DNA from: Hexactinellida sp. DTS-2022
Taxonomy: Eukaryota > Porifera > Hexactinellida
Length of the DNA: 64,000 bases
Assembly: GCA_028753945.1 (NCBI GenBank)
Contig: JAPNXP010000013.1
Span: 1,116,001 to 1,180,000 of the forward strand
Direction: 5' to 3'
Shown: in pieces, positions 43,925 through 56,119 of the stretch
Layout: each line of letters begins with the position of its first letter
Numbering within the stretch: position 1 is the first letter of the stretch
Translations under genes and position numbers: made by a program
The notes under the pieces: generated by a model
Seen by the model: only the letters and a program-made list of their open reading frames with translations
The model's database searches: none
What the model was told of the DNA's origin: nothing

Positions 43925-46190
43925 GTGGGGTACGTATATGAAAGCTTCCACAAACTCATATATATAATTGTATGATCCCAGAATAGAATAGGCGTAATAT
44001 CTCAGAAAAAATACAATTACGCGTGTTGTACAATGTGACAAATGCAACTATTGGTTCGATAATCAGTTATGGATTATTAAATGAATTTCTTAGTATCAGT
44101 TTCTTGTATCGATCCTGCAAATGAATTGTAGTCCTTTCTTGATAATTTCATTTTGATGAATTATTTGTAGTCAATTCATTGTTCTGATGTTTTAGGCAAT
44201 TAACATGCAATTTCTACCATATTATACCATTGAAAATAAGATATGTAGATAGTAGATAGTTGGTTAGTAGAGTGAAACAATATTTAAAGTTTATCAGTTT
44301 TCTTCATGTTCCAACACGCTAAAAATATCGTGTATTGAAGAAAACATCATCATATCTCATATAAACCACTTGTGAAGAGATACGTCTTAGAACAGAAAAT
44401 AACTGTTCACAAGATTGAGAGCTAATGTTTCAATAAATAACTAAATAATAAATAATAATTAACCCATTACAGCTCATTTAGCAGGTTGTCAAAGGTGACA
44501 TGCCTATCGTTAATTATAATTCTTGGTGGAACTGTGAATTTTCTCAATAGGATAGGATACACCATGATAGTAGTCATGGGATGTCATAATTTCAAATCCA
44601 TAACAATGTTGGTGTTGACATGTTATCATTACATGTCAACACCACAGTCCTGGAGAAAATCTTTTGTGTTTCGGGTAAATTTTGTACATTCAGGTAAAAT
44701 TTCGGAGCAATTACCTTCACACTGTGGTATCCTACAAAAAATGCTAAAGTAAAGTCAACAACTTTACAACAGGAATTTAGCAATTTGCCTGTAATTGCTC
44801 TTAAGTCTGGAAAGTAAATAAATATATATCTAATTCTGACGAGGAGGCTAACTAGCTTTCGTGAGCTATGGTTGATAAGATGGGTGATTTTCTTTAAAAT
44901 TATAAGTAGATGAGCAACATTAGTCTGTAAAGTGGTATATACTTTCCGATTATTGCATCTATCTCTAGGAGAATTAAATAATATTTCTAGATTATTGACC
45001 TTGCTGTATAGATCCTTTAATTAAGCAACAATTTTGGTAGATAGTCCGAGTTATAAACTCAGATACTGTTTTTCTTAGAACTCCAGAAAGTGCAGAAAAT
45101 CTGAATAATGCAGTAATATACGTCGGATTGACAATTGACAAGAATTGACAAGAAAGTGAATTTTACACATCTGTAAATCAGCTAACAATGTCAACTAGAC
45201 TGCTTAGACATCTGCATATTCAATAAGTATGTCACGTAAATGACTATCCCCAATAAAAACGCGTTCAGAAAATAATATAATGGGATCTTAGTTGTTTAAT
45301 CTGTCTATAATGTAAATTATGTAATACGTATTCAGGCGCGGCACGTCCTTTCGAAAAGCCTGGATAATTCCTTGGCAACAAGGGTTATACGGTGTATACA
45401 GTGAGTCGATTAATAATAAAAGAATAACGATTAAGCCGAAAGTTGTTCAAAGCAATTCCAAGAGAGCGATATTATATAATAAGTAAGGTATACTTATAAT
45501 ACCAGGGGCGGAATACCCGGTATGGCTGGTGCGGCGAGAGCCGTATTCACTTTTCAGGATGACCAGCTTCGCTCTACAACCTCTACCCAATCGAAATTAA
45601 ACAATTCATTGATAATTTATTCAATTAATGATTTAATGATCTCAGACCACAATCAAATAACTGGTGCGGCGTCGCCGGACCACATTCGAATACTGTAAAA
45701 TTCTCCGCGCGAGACGCTCCTTTTGGAGTATACTTTTTGGAAAATATCAATTAGGAGCGAGAAAATTTGGAATGTTCTCTTATACCGTAACACTAATGTG
45801 CAATTTATGAGTATGAAATTTGGATCAGACCAAGGAGCGTATTTACAAATGGCTGATAATACACCGCTTGTTACTAACCATAATGTTGGCGAAATTATTT
45901 ATCCATGATTTATTTGCTTCCGCTTTAAAATTATATAATTTATTCTTTTCATTATGTATTAGAATTAAGTATTATTTACTAGTATGTATAGTGGTACTTT
46001 ACAAGTAGTATAACTATTGCATTTAATTCGAAAACATACCTTTTTGTTATTGATTTAGCGTATAATACGTACAAATAGATAGCGTATTACGTATAATACG
46101 TATTATACATATTATACCACAATACAAGTACTATTCAACTTAGAATAGGATATTCCGTTATCGACCTATATGATTTGGTAAATCTGTTAA
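43925..46190. other. Intergenic, no gene supported
   Basis: AT-rich region. Contains a small hairpin at 44606-44644 (GGTGTTGACATGT / ACATGTCAACACC) and a moderately GC-rich patch near 45500-45720 with GGTGCGGCG motifs, perhaps a degraded repeat. Open frames are short and lack family features. Confidence 0.35.
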
Positions 46191-46229
46191 GTATTTAGTT
46201 GTAATTTGTAACCATCGCAATACCATCCA

Positions 46230-46295
46230 CAAGGCCGGCGGAAGCAGTTATAAAGTGGTCAGACCATGGCCTGACCACTTCCGCCGGCCCTGATC
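46230..46295. repeat. GGCCGGCGGAAG hairpin
   Basis: GGCCGGCGGAAG ... AGTGGTCAGACCATGGCCTGACCACT ... CTTCCGCCGGCC forms a near-perfect palindrome of about 62 bases. Possibly a very short MITE. Confidence 0.7.
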
Positions 46296-46811
46296 CAAGA
46301 TAATGATAGATGGCTGATTTGTACTGTAAGACAAGTAAATTATCATCATACGTAGTTAACATAGGTGCCGATCTTTGTAGGAGTGTGTTATTTCCTGGGA
46401 GGGGGGGGGGACAACTTTGGGCCAATTTTTTCGACCTTGGCCGCCCAAGGTCAAAGGCGATTAGAAAGGTCAATTCGTTCCAAGATCGAGGGACTTGAGC
46501 ATTCGGAGGCCAATGATGAAGCTACTAATGGTTTAAACAAATATAGTACATTAAATTTACAACCGTATGGCATGGGTAATCCTTCACTCCAGAGGATGCT
46601 AGCACATCAACGACCTGGGGGATCCTAACTCTCCAGAGCCCACCATGATAGGTACATTTACGCGAAGGGAAGTATATATAATCTTATATACAATCTTAGT
46701 TTTTTAATTGAAAATAGAAGCTATCCGAAATCACTTTGTTGAGATAGAGTAGCTTCTATTTACTTTTGAGATCGAGTAGCTTCTATTATAAATTCCATAA
46801 CAATTTTCAAT

Positions 46812-48100
46812 GGGAAAATTCCAAAAATACTCAAGTTTTTAAAAAAATTCCAAATATACTCAACTTTTTACTGATACTCAAATAGAAAACTAGATCTTTC
46901 CGAATCTACTCAAGTTTTTCAAAATAATTCCAAATCTACTCAAGTTTTTCAGAATAATTCCAATTCTGCTCAAGTTTTTACAATAAGTTCCAAATCTACT
47001 CAACTTTTCAGTAAATTCACAGATCTACTCAAGTTTAGAAAGGCTATATTTAATCTATCTTATATATTAAATCACAATGTTTTTGTGTTTGTTTGTTTGT
47101 TTGTGTGTTTGTTCAGAATTGATTGATGAACTGGTAAAAGCTACAGACCTAAAATTTGGCAGTGGGGTGGGGAATACTAGTATTGTATGTACAAATAAGT
47201 TCAATATCTAAAAAGATATTCAAATCTTCCATCACAAAAGGTGTCAAAACCTTTATCCAATTAAATTCGAGGGTTGTTCCAGTATGGATTAGCAGCTAGC
47301 ATTTCAATTAGTATAATCGATGCTTTAGTGTCTGTCAAATGTTAAGTATGCGTTATGGAATACTGAGAAAGTAATCTAATTGATCGAGAGGAAGTTCAGG
47401 CATTTAATCAGTTATTTGTGTTCTGTCTGTCTAGCCATACATTTATAACATTCCATTGTGTTATTTGATATAAAATTATTATCAATCAATACAATAACTT
47501 CTCCACATCCCAAAGTTAGGGGTCCACTGGTACAGTTTCTTAGTGATATTTAATTATATATTTGGAATTGGTATATTATTATACACGGACAAGCTTATAT
47601 ATCTAGAAAATTATCTGTTCAAATTTGCATAAATATCCAAATTATTTAATCTGTCCTTATAGAAACCTGTAGCTAGGATGAACGGATATAAATAGACGGC
47701 TAGCGGCCAACCATCAAGAACGACATTTAATTTGAAAAGCAGATGCTTTAAACACAAGCGAGGGCCGTAGACCCGAGTACAAGTTGTAAGGACGCGCGTA
47801 GAGCAGACGAGCAGATTGTACTAATAAATATTTTTGTGGTTGGGATCTCCATACTAGTTTCAATAATCCAATAAAACTTGAGTATATTCGGAATAATCCA
47901 ATAAAACTTGAGTATATTTGGAATAATCCAATAAAACTTGAGTATATTTGGAATAATCCAATAAAACTTGAGTATATTTGGAATAATCCGGTAAAACTTG
48001 AGTATATTTGGAAAAACTTGAGTATATTTACAAATTAGTTGAGTATTGTTGAGTATATTTGGAAATTTTTAAAAAACTTGAGTATTTTTGGAATTTTCCC
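46812..48100. mobile_element. Mutator-like non-autonomous element, copy 2
   Basis: 1289 bases, ends GGGAAAATTCCAAAAATACT and complement. Exact 10-base TSD AATTTTCAAT at 46802-46811 and 48101-48110. Internal sequence is the reverse complement of 11651-12907 over its length with modest divergence, including the 30-base sub-terminal units (now near 47870-48000). Confidence 0.87.
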
Positions 48101-48110
48101 AATTTTCAAT

Positions 48111-48729
48111 GGTTCCGCATAATTATTGTTAACTCATTGTAAATTGTTTTCTATACAAAGTACACCAGAACTAACAATGGAAATCTATATTATTAAAATT
48201 CGATTGTTGTGTGTTTGTTTGTGTTCCCCCAGTACCCAAGTGTATCCCCCAGTACCCCAACAACGGCGCCTATGGTAGTTAATATCGACTAGCCTGAGGT
48301 AACAATTTCATGCTTGTTAAAGGATATGATATTGGTAAGTACTTTATGAATATCAGATTAAATGAATAAACACTTATGGACAAGTATGTGGAGACTTAAT
48401 ACAGGAATTAATATGTCACGTTAATTATAAGTTAACTTATTCGAGTTGCCTTCTCTACACTAGATACCCAGACAAATTAGTAATTACACTTAACTAACCA
48501 TAAAAAACTAAAGAGACGCCGTCATAAGTACACCATACTCAAAAAGTAGGTCAATAGTGCCTCCAAAAGGAAATGCTGTCGGCACAGCTGTATTTTACAT
48601 TAGTTATTCCGAGCGGACGCCGAATGAACAACTCATGATAAATATTTAATGATAAGTTTAGAACATTGGAAATTAAAAGTAATGATAATATTCAAATTAA
48701 TGGTTAAGGTTCTGAAAAAAATGTGTAAC
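48111..48729. other. Spacer downstream of membrane protein gene
   Basis: No gene. A GTGTTTGTTTGTGTT simple stretch near 48210 and a CTGTGCCGAC-family MITE fragment near 48545-48595. Confidence 0.35.
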
Positions 48730-49866
48730 TCATTTCTCTCTAACCAAAGCTTCCAAATATTCGTAGTTGTACCTTATCCTGATTTTACGAATAAATCTAT
48801 TATAGAATAGCTGGTGTACTTTCAATAGTGTTAGTATGACTAATGGAATTATAACAATGAATCCAGCCAATAGAGAGAAGATGCAGTTTACCTTTGTGAC
48901 GTAGTAATTAACTTGAAACAGTATAATCTGTTGTCCTGGGGTAGTTTTAATAGGTTCATATGGAATGTTGTATAAGAGAGGAAAGTAACATTTCCCGAAA
49001 TATAGAAAAGTCGCAGTATAAAATAGTAATTCATCAACTATAACACCGACAAGTACCAATAAGAATGAAATGAGGACGATATAAGAAGTTATTTTGAATC
49101 TCAAGACCTGTTTCAATTCAAGCCTATTATTCCCAAACTGAATTAGCCGTTCGATTGCATACTGATTTAACGCCATCCGCAATTTTCTAGCGTGTAAATA
49201 CAATCGTTGGATGCAGAATAAAGCGAGTATGATAAAGAAAGGCATACTGAATACTCGCGTGTAGGGTACAGCAGTCAATAATAACAGCACAAAAGCTACA
49301 GAAATACTTCCCAACATCCAGCTATAATAACTCCTCCTAACTCGCCACCAAGCGTCTGGATACTTTGCCTGCAGAGCGATTAGTTTCATCAAATTTATAA
49401 TTAAACCAGTGTTAATTAGCATACATGTAGCTGGAAACAAGTACAGCATTTGTGTTGGCAAGAAATAATCGAAATGAGATAATTTTATGTATTTGTGTTG
49501 GTTAATCACGTCACATGAGTTGACCTTTTCAGTAAAATTGCCGTCGAATTTGAGTGTAAGATCACTGTAAGGAAGGAACTTGCCAATCCAGATACATATA
49601 GCAACCAGACTCTCAACCGAGAAGATACCAAGCATGAAAAGACATTTTATTTCGTCACTCCGCATCATCTGAGAGCGAATGAGATATTTATACTGGTCAC
49701 GTTCATTGTATCGGCTTTTTATCAAATTGAATTTTGCGACTACAAAAGAAGCGTGTTTTTTTCTGATTTGAACAAGAAGATAGGAAATCCAGAAACAACT
49801 TATAATTAAGGTTAATGCGAGGACAATCGAATAGAAGATTGTATATGATATTGTGTTCGGAGACAT
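48730..49866 (-). CDS. Multi-pass membrane protein, unknown family
   Basis: 378 residues from the first ATG at 49866 (MSPNTISYTIFYS). The open frame reaches 49878 but starts with TTG. About seven to eight hydrophobic segments, for example IFYSIVLALTLIISCFWISYLLV, FMLGIFSVESLVAICIWIGKFL, ISVAFVLLLLTAVPY, IVLISFLLVLVGVIVDELLFY and IFSLLAGFIVIIPLVILTLL. One extracellular-type loop has an NFT glycosylation site and a Cys. The tail is basic (RFIRKIRIRYNYEYLEAL). Topology resembles a seven-transmembrane receptor, but I see no rhodopsin-family DRY or NPxxY. Likely a lineage-specific receptor or channel-like protein. Single exon. Confidence 0.7.
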   Translation of the reverse strand: MSPNTISYTIFYSIVLALTLIISCFWISYLLVQIRKKHASFVVAKFNLIKSRYNERDQYKYLIRSQMMRSDEIKCLFMLGIFSVESLVAICIWIGKFLPYSDLTLKFDGNFTEKVNSCDVINQHKYIKLSHFDYFLPTQMLYLFPATCMLINTGLIINLMKLIALQAKYPDAWWRVRRSYYSWMLGSISVAFVLLLLTAVPYTRVFSMPFFIILALFCIQRLYLHARKLRMALNQYAIERLIQFGNNRLELKQVLRFKITSYIVLISFLLVLVGVIVDELLFYTATFLYFGKCYFPLLYNIPYEPIKTTPGQQIILFQVNYYVTKVNCIFSLLAGFIVIIPLVILTLLKVHQLFYNRFIRKIRIRYNYEYLEALVREK

Positions 49867-50542
49867 TAAAGGATCCAATAAATTATGGCGAATAATAACA
49901 TAATTATCCTATCTCATTTATATATACATATGTTGTCTGAATAGAAACAGAAAGTTAGAAGCATAATTTTCATAACTATAGACTGAGTATCCATTTTCAA
50001 ATTAAATTTGTAGCTTTTCTGTGATATCATATTAATCAAATATTGCCTTACGAATCTGGTAAGCAACTTACACAAGATTTGAGTTGCCATACCAATAGCA
50101 GTTGTAATTGAATCATATTCCTTGAAATTTGTTCCAGTTAAGATTTGACTGTAATCAGTTTTACAGATTATGCTTAGAATCAAAATATTAATCAAAGATT
50201 TCCGGCTGCTCCGGTTGGTATTATTAAATATTGAGTATAATTAGAAACTTAATATTAGCCGCAACATAGGTGTCCACTAATTCAATCAATTAGACTTCTA
50301 TTAGCTCAGCTGGAGCCAAGAGGTGACCGTAAACTTTACATTTTAGACCCACCAACAGGGTTTCAAGTAAAGTTATGTATTTGCATAATTCTGTCTACCC
50401 CAGACAGAACCTAGTCCGGCAAAGATTGGTGCCTATGATTATACTAACTTATAATGCTGGAAGGCAGTGAAAGCCAATAATAAGAGCAAAATGAATATAA
50501 GTGAGAATAAATACAGTAATACTATATGTAAATATTAATAAA
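49867..50542. other. Spacer, possible upstream relic
   Basis: A 93-codon minus-strand frame at 49914-50195 is partly hydrophobic but lacks recognisable features. It could be a relic of a gene like its neighbour. No other feature. Confidence 0.3.
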
Positions 50543-51703
50543 TCAGTTCAACTCAGCGAGGTATACAACACCATCTACCGAATAAGGGGCCACATCTATG
50601 TAGGCCTTATCCAATGGAAACCTGGGAGGAGTCCTTTGGAGTAGAGCGGAGAAAGACTCGCATGTCTTAACGCCGAGTCTGTTGCCCCAAATAAAAACAT
50701 GCTTGATTGCGTTATTTCGATTTAAAGAGACAGACAAATGACACATCCCCACATCCCCAATGTTATTGTACCCAATTCTCAATGTCTCTAAACTTGTATT
50801 GTATAACTTTATGACTTCACTGATGGCTATTAAACCAGCATCTTCGATACGATTCGCGGTTAAATCAAGGTGTCTAAGTGTTGTGTTATACTTCAACAGG
50901 TGGCAGAGCGATTTTGCTCCATCCCTCGACAACTTGTTACAGCTCAGATCCAAATTTACCAGCGATTTGTTGTCTGCCATCAAATCACATAACTCTCTAA
51001 TATCAAAATCAGTTAGGCCGTGTTTGGAGAGACGCAGCTCTCTGAGAGTTCTGTTTGCCTTCAACATACTACCGATGTGTATGGTAGTTTCGCTTTGCTT
51101 GCTGAACAAGAGCGGTCTCGAGATATCCAGAACGCGAACAGACTGGTTGTAGCTGAGCACAGTTGCCAGTGCAATTAATACATCTGTGTTGAGGTCACAG
51201 GAAGAAATAAGCAGCTCCTCGAGCGAGTGGTTTACCTGAAGCATTGAGGCAACACTAAGACCACCTTTCAAGCCTAGTATGCACCCGGAGAGATTGAGAT
51301 GTGTTAACGAATTGTTAAAGTGAAGAGATTTAATCAACTGTTCCACGCCCTCACCATCAAAGTCATTGTAAGACAGATCTAATTTTGTCAATAGTTTATC
51401 TTCCTTTATCTTCTCAGATAGCTTTTCAATGCCTTTAGCATTAATAGAGTTGTATGAGACATCGAGTGAGACAAACCTGGCCATCTCCCAGCATTCACAC
51501 AATGCTGTGATGAAGTCATCGTTAATTCTGACGCTCTTCCTGCCACGGCCAGATAGAATGGTAGAAAGGTTTCCTTCTGATGAGTTTTCATGTGACTTTC
51601 TGATCTGGCTAGATACATGCTGTATCAGAGCATCTTCTATTCCCAGTTCCACACAGTTAGTCTTGAGGGAGTTGATAATGGAGTCCAGATGTGCGATAGA
51701 CAT
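50543..51703 (-). CDS. Leucine-rich repeat protein, LRRC34-like
   Basis: 386 residues, ATG at 51703 (MSIAHLDSIINSL), no introns. A short helical N terminus (about 1-70) is followed by some ten RI-type LRRs of 28 residues: SLDVSYNSINAKGIEKL, KLDLSYNDFDGEGVEQL, HLNLSGCILGLKGGL, NLDLSCNKLSRDGAKSL, HLDLTANRIEDAGLIAI and TLRIGYNNIGDVGM. It ends in a non-LRR tail, YSVDGVVYLAELN. RI-type LRRs form a horseshoe for protein binding (RanGAP, RNH1 and NLR-like types). The tail suggests LRRC34, but I hold that only loosely. No NACHT or other domain is present, so it is not an NLR. Confidence 0.82.
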   Translation of the reverse strand: MSIAHLDSIINSLKTNCVELGIEDALIQHVSSQIRKSHENSSEGNLSTILSGRGRKSVRINDDFITALCECWEMARFVSLDVSYNSINAKGIEKLSEKIKEDKLLTKLDLSYNDFDGEGVEQLIKSLHFNNSLTHLNLSGCILGLKGGLSVASMLQVNHSLEELLISSCDLNTDVLIALATVLSYNQSVRVLDISRPLLFSKQSETTIHIGSMLKANRTLRELRLSKHGLTDFDIRELCDLMADNKSLVNLDLSCNKLSRDGAKSLCHLLKYNTTLRHLDLTANRIEDAGLIAISEVIKLYNTSLETLRIGYNNIGDVGMCHLSVSLNRNNAIKHVFIWGNRLGVKTCESFSALLQRTPPRFPLDKAYIDVAPYSVDGVVYLAELN

Positions 51704-52011
51704 TGAGAAGATGCTGACTAATTGTCGATTTCTTAATGGAAGTGCATTGGAGTAGTGCTCGAAAATATGCTGGCTTGGTGCTACCTAACCACCATATTTT
51801 CGAACACAGGTATTAATTAAGTCAATAAAATACAAAAAATACTTGTTTTCAAAAATTATTTTCGCTCATGAATTTAGAATTCTTAAAAATTCAGCTCAGT
51901 ACATTGAGTACAAGCGATGTTGGCGTAATAGCAAGTCGCATGTTGCTCAATATTTAAATTTGCTTGTAAATAGCAAATTTTGCTATTAGAGGAATAGAAT
52001 TAGCACTAAAT

Positions 52012-52153
52012 CAGTGGTTCTCAACCTTTAATGCTCCGTGGCCCCCCTACCGAGACCTTCAGTACCCGTGGCCCCCTACCCTTCAATAAAAAGCCTCGTG
52101 GCGAAGGGCTCGTGGCCCCCCAGGGGGCCACGGGGCCCGGTTGAGAAACGCTA
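52012..52153. mobile_element. hAT-like MITE, exact 8-base TSD
   Basis: Ends CAGTGGTTCTCAACC and GGTTGAGAAACGCTA. TSD CACTAAAT at 52004-52011 and 52154-52161. C/G-rich interior with GTGGCCCCC repeats. Confidence 0.85.
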
Positions 52154-52389
52154 CACTAAATCCTGGGTTAGTAAACAGCATTATTTAAGTAATTGACATA
52201 CTTGGCTCACAATAGCTGCATATCGAATTGAGTACCTGCAATTTACAAGTCAAAGGTTTAAATGGATGGGTAAAGCTATTGAATACATAAAATTAATTAA
52301 AGATTGAATTCTCTATATTAAATAGATATTAAAGTTGAAAATCGAATTACCTTGATCATCTTTATCCATTGAATCTCTGAATAGTTTGT

Positions 52390-54341
52390 ATAACAATATA
52401 GGCTGATTGTCCAAAATGCAAATACCAAGAAAACTTACTCTCAAGCTGCATGCACTGATCTACCAGTATCATGTGAACAAATGAGAGTATTATTACATGA
52501 AGAAGAAGAAAATCGACGCTCAATGCAGAGGAAAAGGATAAATTCAAAAGGGAGAAAAATATTATTGTCAATGGACTACCAGAGGAATGATGTTACCGGA
52601 AGCAACAAACGAATTCAAGAAAATAGCCCTAGAATTAAACTCCAAACCTAACGTCATCAAAGCAGATCGTTTAGGTAAAGTTAAGAGTGACAACAAACCT
52701 CGACCCATCTGTTTTAAGCTCGAATCGAAATATGAGAAACAAAGAATTGTGGCATATGCGCACAAGCTTAAGTTAAATCAACGTTTAAAACAATTTACCT
52801 TAAACCAGACCTGACGAAGATGGAGAGGATCTTACAAAAGGAGGCCTGGGAAAATCTAAAGCAATCAATAACTAAGCACCCAAGACAAACGATGGAAAAT
52901 TAAAAATTTCAATGTAGTCGAAATATCACCTAATGTAGATTGAACTACCCCAGGGGTTGGGATATTATCACATGACACTCCACCCCATTCTTTTGACCCG
53001 ACTTTATCATTACTACCATACTTTGTAAGCGATTCACAATTTTCAACTAATCCAAATGAAATTAATTTCATGTACACAAACTGCCGTTCACTCAGCAATA
53101 AGTACTTAGAATTTGAGCAGTTAATAAGTGCAGAAATAATTCATTTTGCCGCCATTACTGAAACTTGGTTCAAGCCGGGTTATGAACTACAATTACATGG
53201 ATATCACGGCTTTTTCTGCTCAAGAGAAGACTATAGAGGAGGAGGTGTACCGCTTTACATAGATGACAAAATGACAATAAAGCACTATCCGATAGAATCT
53301 AAATCATTTAACCGTATTAACATATTAGTCATCAAGGTGGAATTCATTAAGTCTACCTACATTTGTTTAGTGTATCGTCCTCCAAACTCTTCGACCCAAG
53401 ATACAAAATTATTGTGCGTTTACATCAAAACCTTTGAAGGTAAAAATGTTATTCTATTGGGTGACTTAAATCTACCCGGGATTGATTGGCAGAGTTGAAT
53501 GGGATGGGAATCAGATTTTCCCCTGTGGGGATCCCCATAGGAATCCTGTGGGAATTCCCATGGGATATTCGAATATGGTTTCATTAGGCCATCCTTAATT
53601 AATATAGGCTTTACTATTGATACGAATCTGCTTTAGTAATTAAATTGTTTTTTATGTATACGTATGTATACTATACTCCCCTATGGGATTCCTTATGGGG
53701 ATCCCCATGGGGATTCCCACAGGAATAGATCGTTGTCGCAGTACAAAATTACCCTAGGATACAAATTTTAAGCTTTCTGGGACTCGTAGTCTTTCCAATC
53801 AATTCTGGACAAACAAACAAACAAACAAACACACAACAATTCCTCTTTTTATATACGAGCCCTTCGGTCTCGGTCGCTTCGCGACGGATCACTCTCTCAC
53901 AAATGTGCTAGACCCCTAACCTTCACAGCGCATATTGCTAAAATATCACTTGAAGGAAATAGAGCATTGGGTTTAGTTAAGCAGACTTTTGCCTGCATAA
54001 CGCCAAATATATTTGAAATAGTATATAGATCTCTGATTCGTCCAAAACTCGAATACGCTAGTCAAATCTGGTCACCCTTCCTCATTAAAGATATAGAGAA
54101 ACTAGAAAAAATCCAACGGAGAGCCACTAAATGTGTCCAGGGCATGAAACATCTTCCCTACCGTGTTAGACTGGAATTATTAGGGTTAACTTGTCTAGAG
54201 ATAAGAAGGAAACGTGGTGACTTAATTCTTATGTGGAAATACATAAATGGCACATCCGGCATTAAGTTTAGTCAACCGAATATATTCAATCTTTTAAGCG
54301 GTTATCTCCGTGGTAATTCTTTAATTTTATTAAATTTATAA
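52390..54341 (+). mobile_element. CR1/L2-like LINE, internally deleted
   Basis: ORF1 part: CPKCKYQEN zinc-finger-like start near 52405, then an RRM-like domain (NIIVNGLPEE; ADRLGKVKSDNKPRPICFKL) to about 52814. ORF2 endonuclease (APE type) at 53030-53498: NCRSLSNK, ITETWF, CLVYRPPN, LLGDLNLPGIDW. A GGGGATCCCCATGG-type repeat (53515-53725) and AT-rich DNA replace the reverse transcriptase core. The RT C terminus resumes at about 53940-54341 (LIRPKLEYASQIWSP; EKIQRRATK). Frames are broken between the parts, so it is dead. Confidence 0.8.
53515..53725. repeat. GGGATTCCCATGGGAAT repeat block inside LINE
   Basis: Repeated GGGGATCCCCATAGGAAT-type words at both ends of about 210 bases, absent from a normal LINE. 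Similar words at 28434-28572, so this is a small repeat family. Confidence 0.6.
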
Positions 54342-55555
54342 TAATATAAGTAAATCTTCGCAAGTAGAAAGGAAATTCAACAAGAATAGTGTGTGATATT
54401 TGTTTAGACTACGTGGCATCCAATTGTAATTGGTTGTGGCTGTAATAAATAAGCTGTGACCATCCCGGAAAGGGCAGTAAATTTGGAAAAACACTTATGA
54501 GTTATGACCATATATGGCAACACTCCAGGCTCAGTTATGGTCAGGTTCTAGATCCAAGATACAGATATTCTGAATAAATCACATCCGATTGTTGAATTTA
54601 AGACCTTTGAGAGTGGGTCCCCAATGCTAAACAAACCAACGATATATACCAAAGATGAACGCTGATAACTGAAGTGTGGTATTTAGGAATTCTTCGAAAC
54701 CAAAAAATCATTAAAAGTAATTACCTCTAACCATGTGAGAGTTGTGGAATTAGCATTTAATTGACTGTAGACAGGAAAATTGTATAAGCACTGTCACCGA
54801 AATATATTAATTAAGCGTAAGCCAGTCATTGGCAGTCAATATAAAAAGACAGAAAAGTCCAGAAAAGGGCTGTTTTCCGAACACTGCCAGTAAAGAGAAT
54901 CAAAAACTCTCTCTCATCAAATACACCTATCTTACATACCAAAGTTAAATTATATGTTTATTCTGTATTAGGTATTGTCTGTGAAGTATTGTGTATTAAA
55001 ACACCAGTTGTCTTTGTATGAAATAGTAGTAAATATTAATTTAGAGTTTTGAATGCAGTATAAATGTTGAGCAGAAAATACGAGAACTAGTGTATATAAC
55101 TGATGATGGCAAAGACAAATTGGAAAACGCTAAACTAAAATGAATCATTATCGAATTATCACCAAATAGATGAATATAGTAGCAGTGTGCTTGTTCACTC
55201 GATCATAGAAATATATAATCTGAAGTAAACACATGTTCAACTTTGCCAAGCTATATATATCTCGTAGGAATTACGATATTATTTTGAAATATTTTTACAT
55301 AGGAAACGTCCCATAGTCACAAACATGTATGCAAAGTTTTAAACTCAATTTCGATAAATTGTTGTCAAAAAATGCTCACTTAGTGCTCACTCATAATGCA
55401 AAAAATAAATACAAAAAATTATTAAAATTAAAAGTTTTTTAAACAGAATCATAAACGTCCGTATCTCTCCTTTAAGGTGTGTAATTTTTGCCAAAATCAA
55501 ATCGTGGGAAGGGTCTCAAGTTTCAATTTGATCTGTGTTCAGTTGAATAATGCGC
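54342..55555. other. Intergenic, no gene seen
   Basis: AT-rich region after the LINE. No coding character recognised. Confidence 0.35.
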
Positions 55556-55559
55556 CAAC

Positions 55560-56110
55560 TTCACACTCGTCCATTGTACCGTGAATCGGGATAGTCTCCG
55601 TTAGTGACTGTTGTTTCTTTCCGATCCTTATCGAAAGTCCGCTTCATAGTGTCCTCGTAGTTTTGTAATTTCGTGCGTGGTGATTCAACTGAGCTTTCCA
55701 CCCCATGTGAGGCCTCTTTTTACCAGCTTTAGGGGGTCATTCGCCGCTGCCCTTCGCTTGTATGGAATCGCGGGTTGGGGGTGGGTTCGGCTCCCTGCAT
55801 GATATGGAAAGGCGTTGTGCCAGAGTTTGGAAGTGTTGATTGTGTAAGCCACTTCCTGTAGCACTTCCGGCCAGCACTCCTTAGTCAACTCACGTTACGA
55901 TAGAATACAGCGTAGAGTCTGTTTGACCGTTGCATATTGCGATCGGCCTGACCGTCCCCTTGAGGTGGTATTGCGAAGAACGTACCTTTTTCACCCCTAG
56001 CGAGTCTAAGGACCGGCGAATCTTGGCGCCATCAACGTTTGGGCCCTGATTGCTTCTTCGGGTAGGCAGTGCTGGTAAAACCAAAACATGTTCAGTGCAA
56101 CAAGTATGGT
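55560..56110 (-). pseudogene. Gypsy integrase remnant
   Basis: On the minus strand, in shifting frames: QGPNVDGAKIRRSLDSLGVK (second catalytic Asp region), SSQYHLKG (degraded from the usual YHPQG), ECWPEVLQEVAYTINTS, HNAFPYHAGS and MKRTFDKDRK. This is the second half of a Gypsy integrase, unlike the complete element at 16208-20806. No LTR was found, and several stops and shifts are present. Confidence 0.7.
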
Positions 56111-56119
56111 GCTGGAAGT

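Noticed and set aside
46365-46628. Possible exon with LNLQPYGMGNPSLQRMLAHQ
   Set aside because: Looks protein-like in its second half, but no family was recognised, the first half covers a G run, and splice borders are unclear. It may be a relic of a gene.
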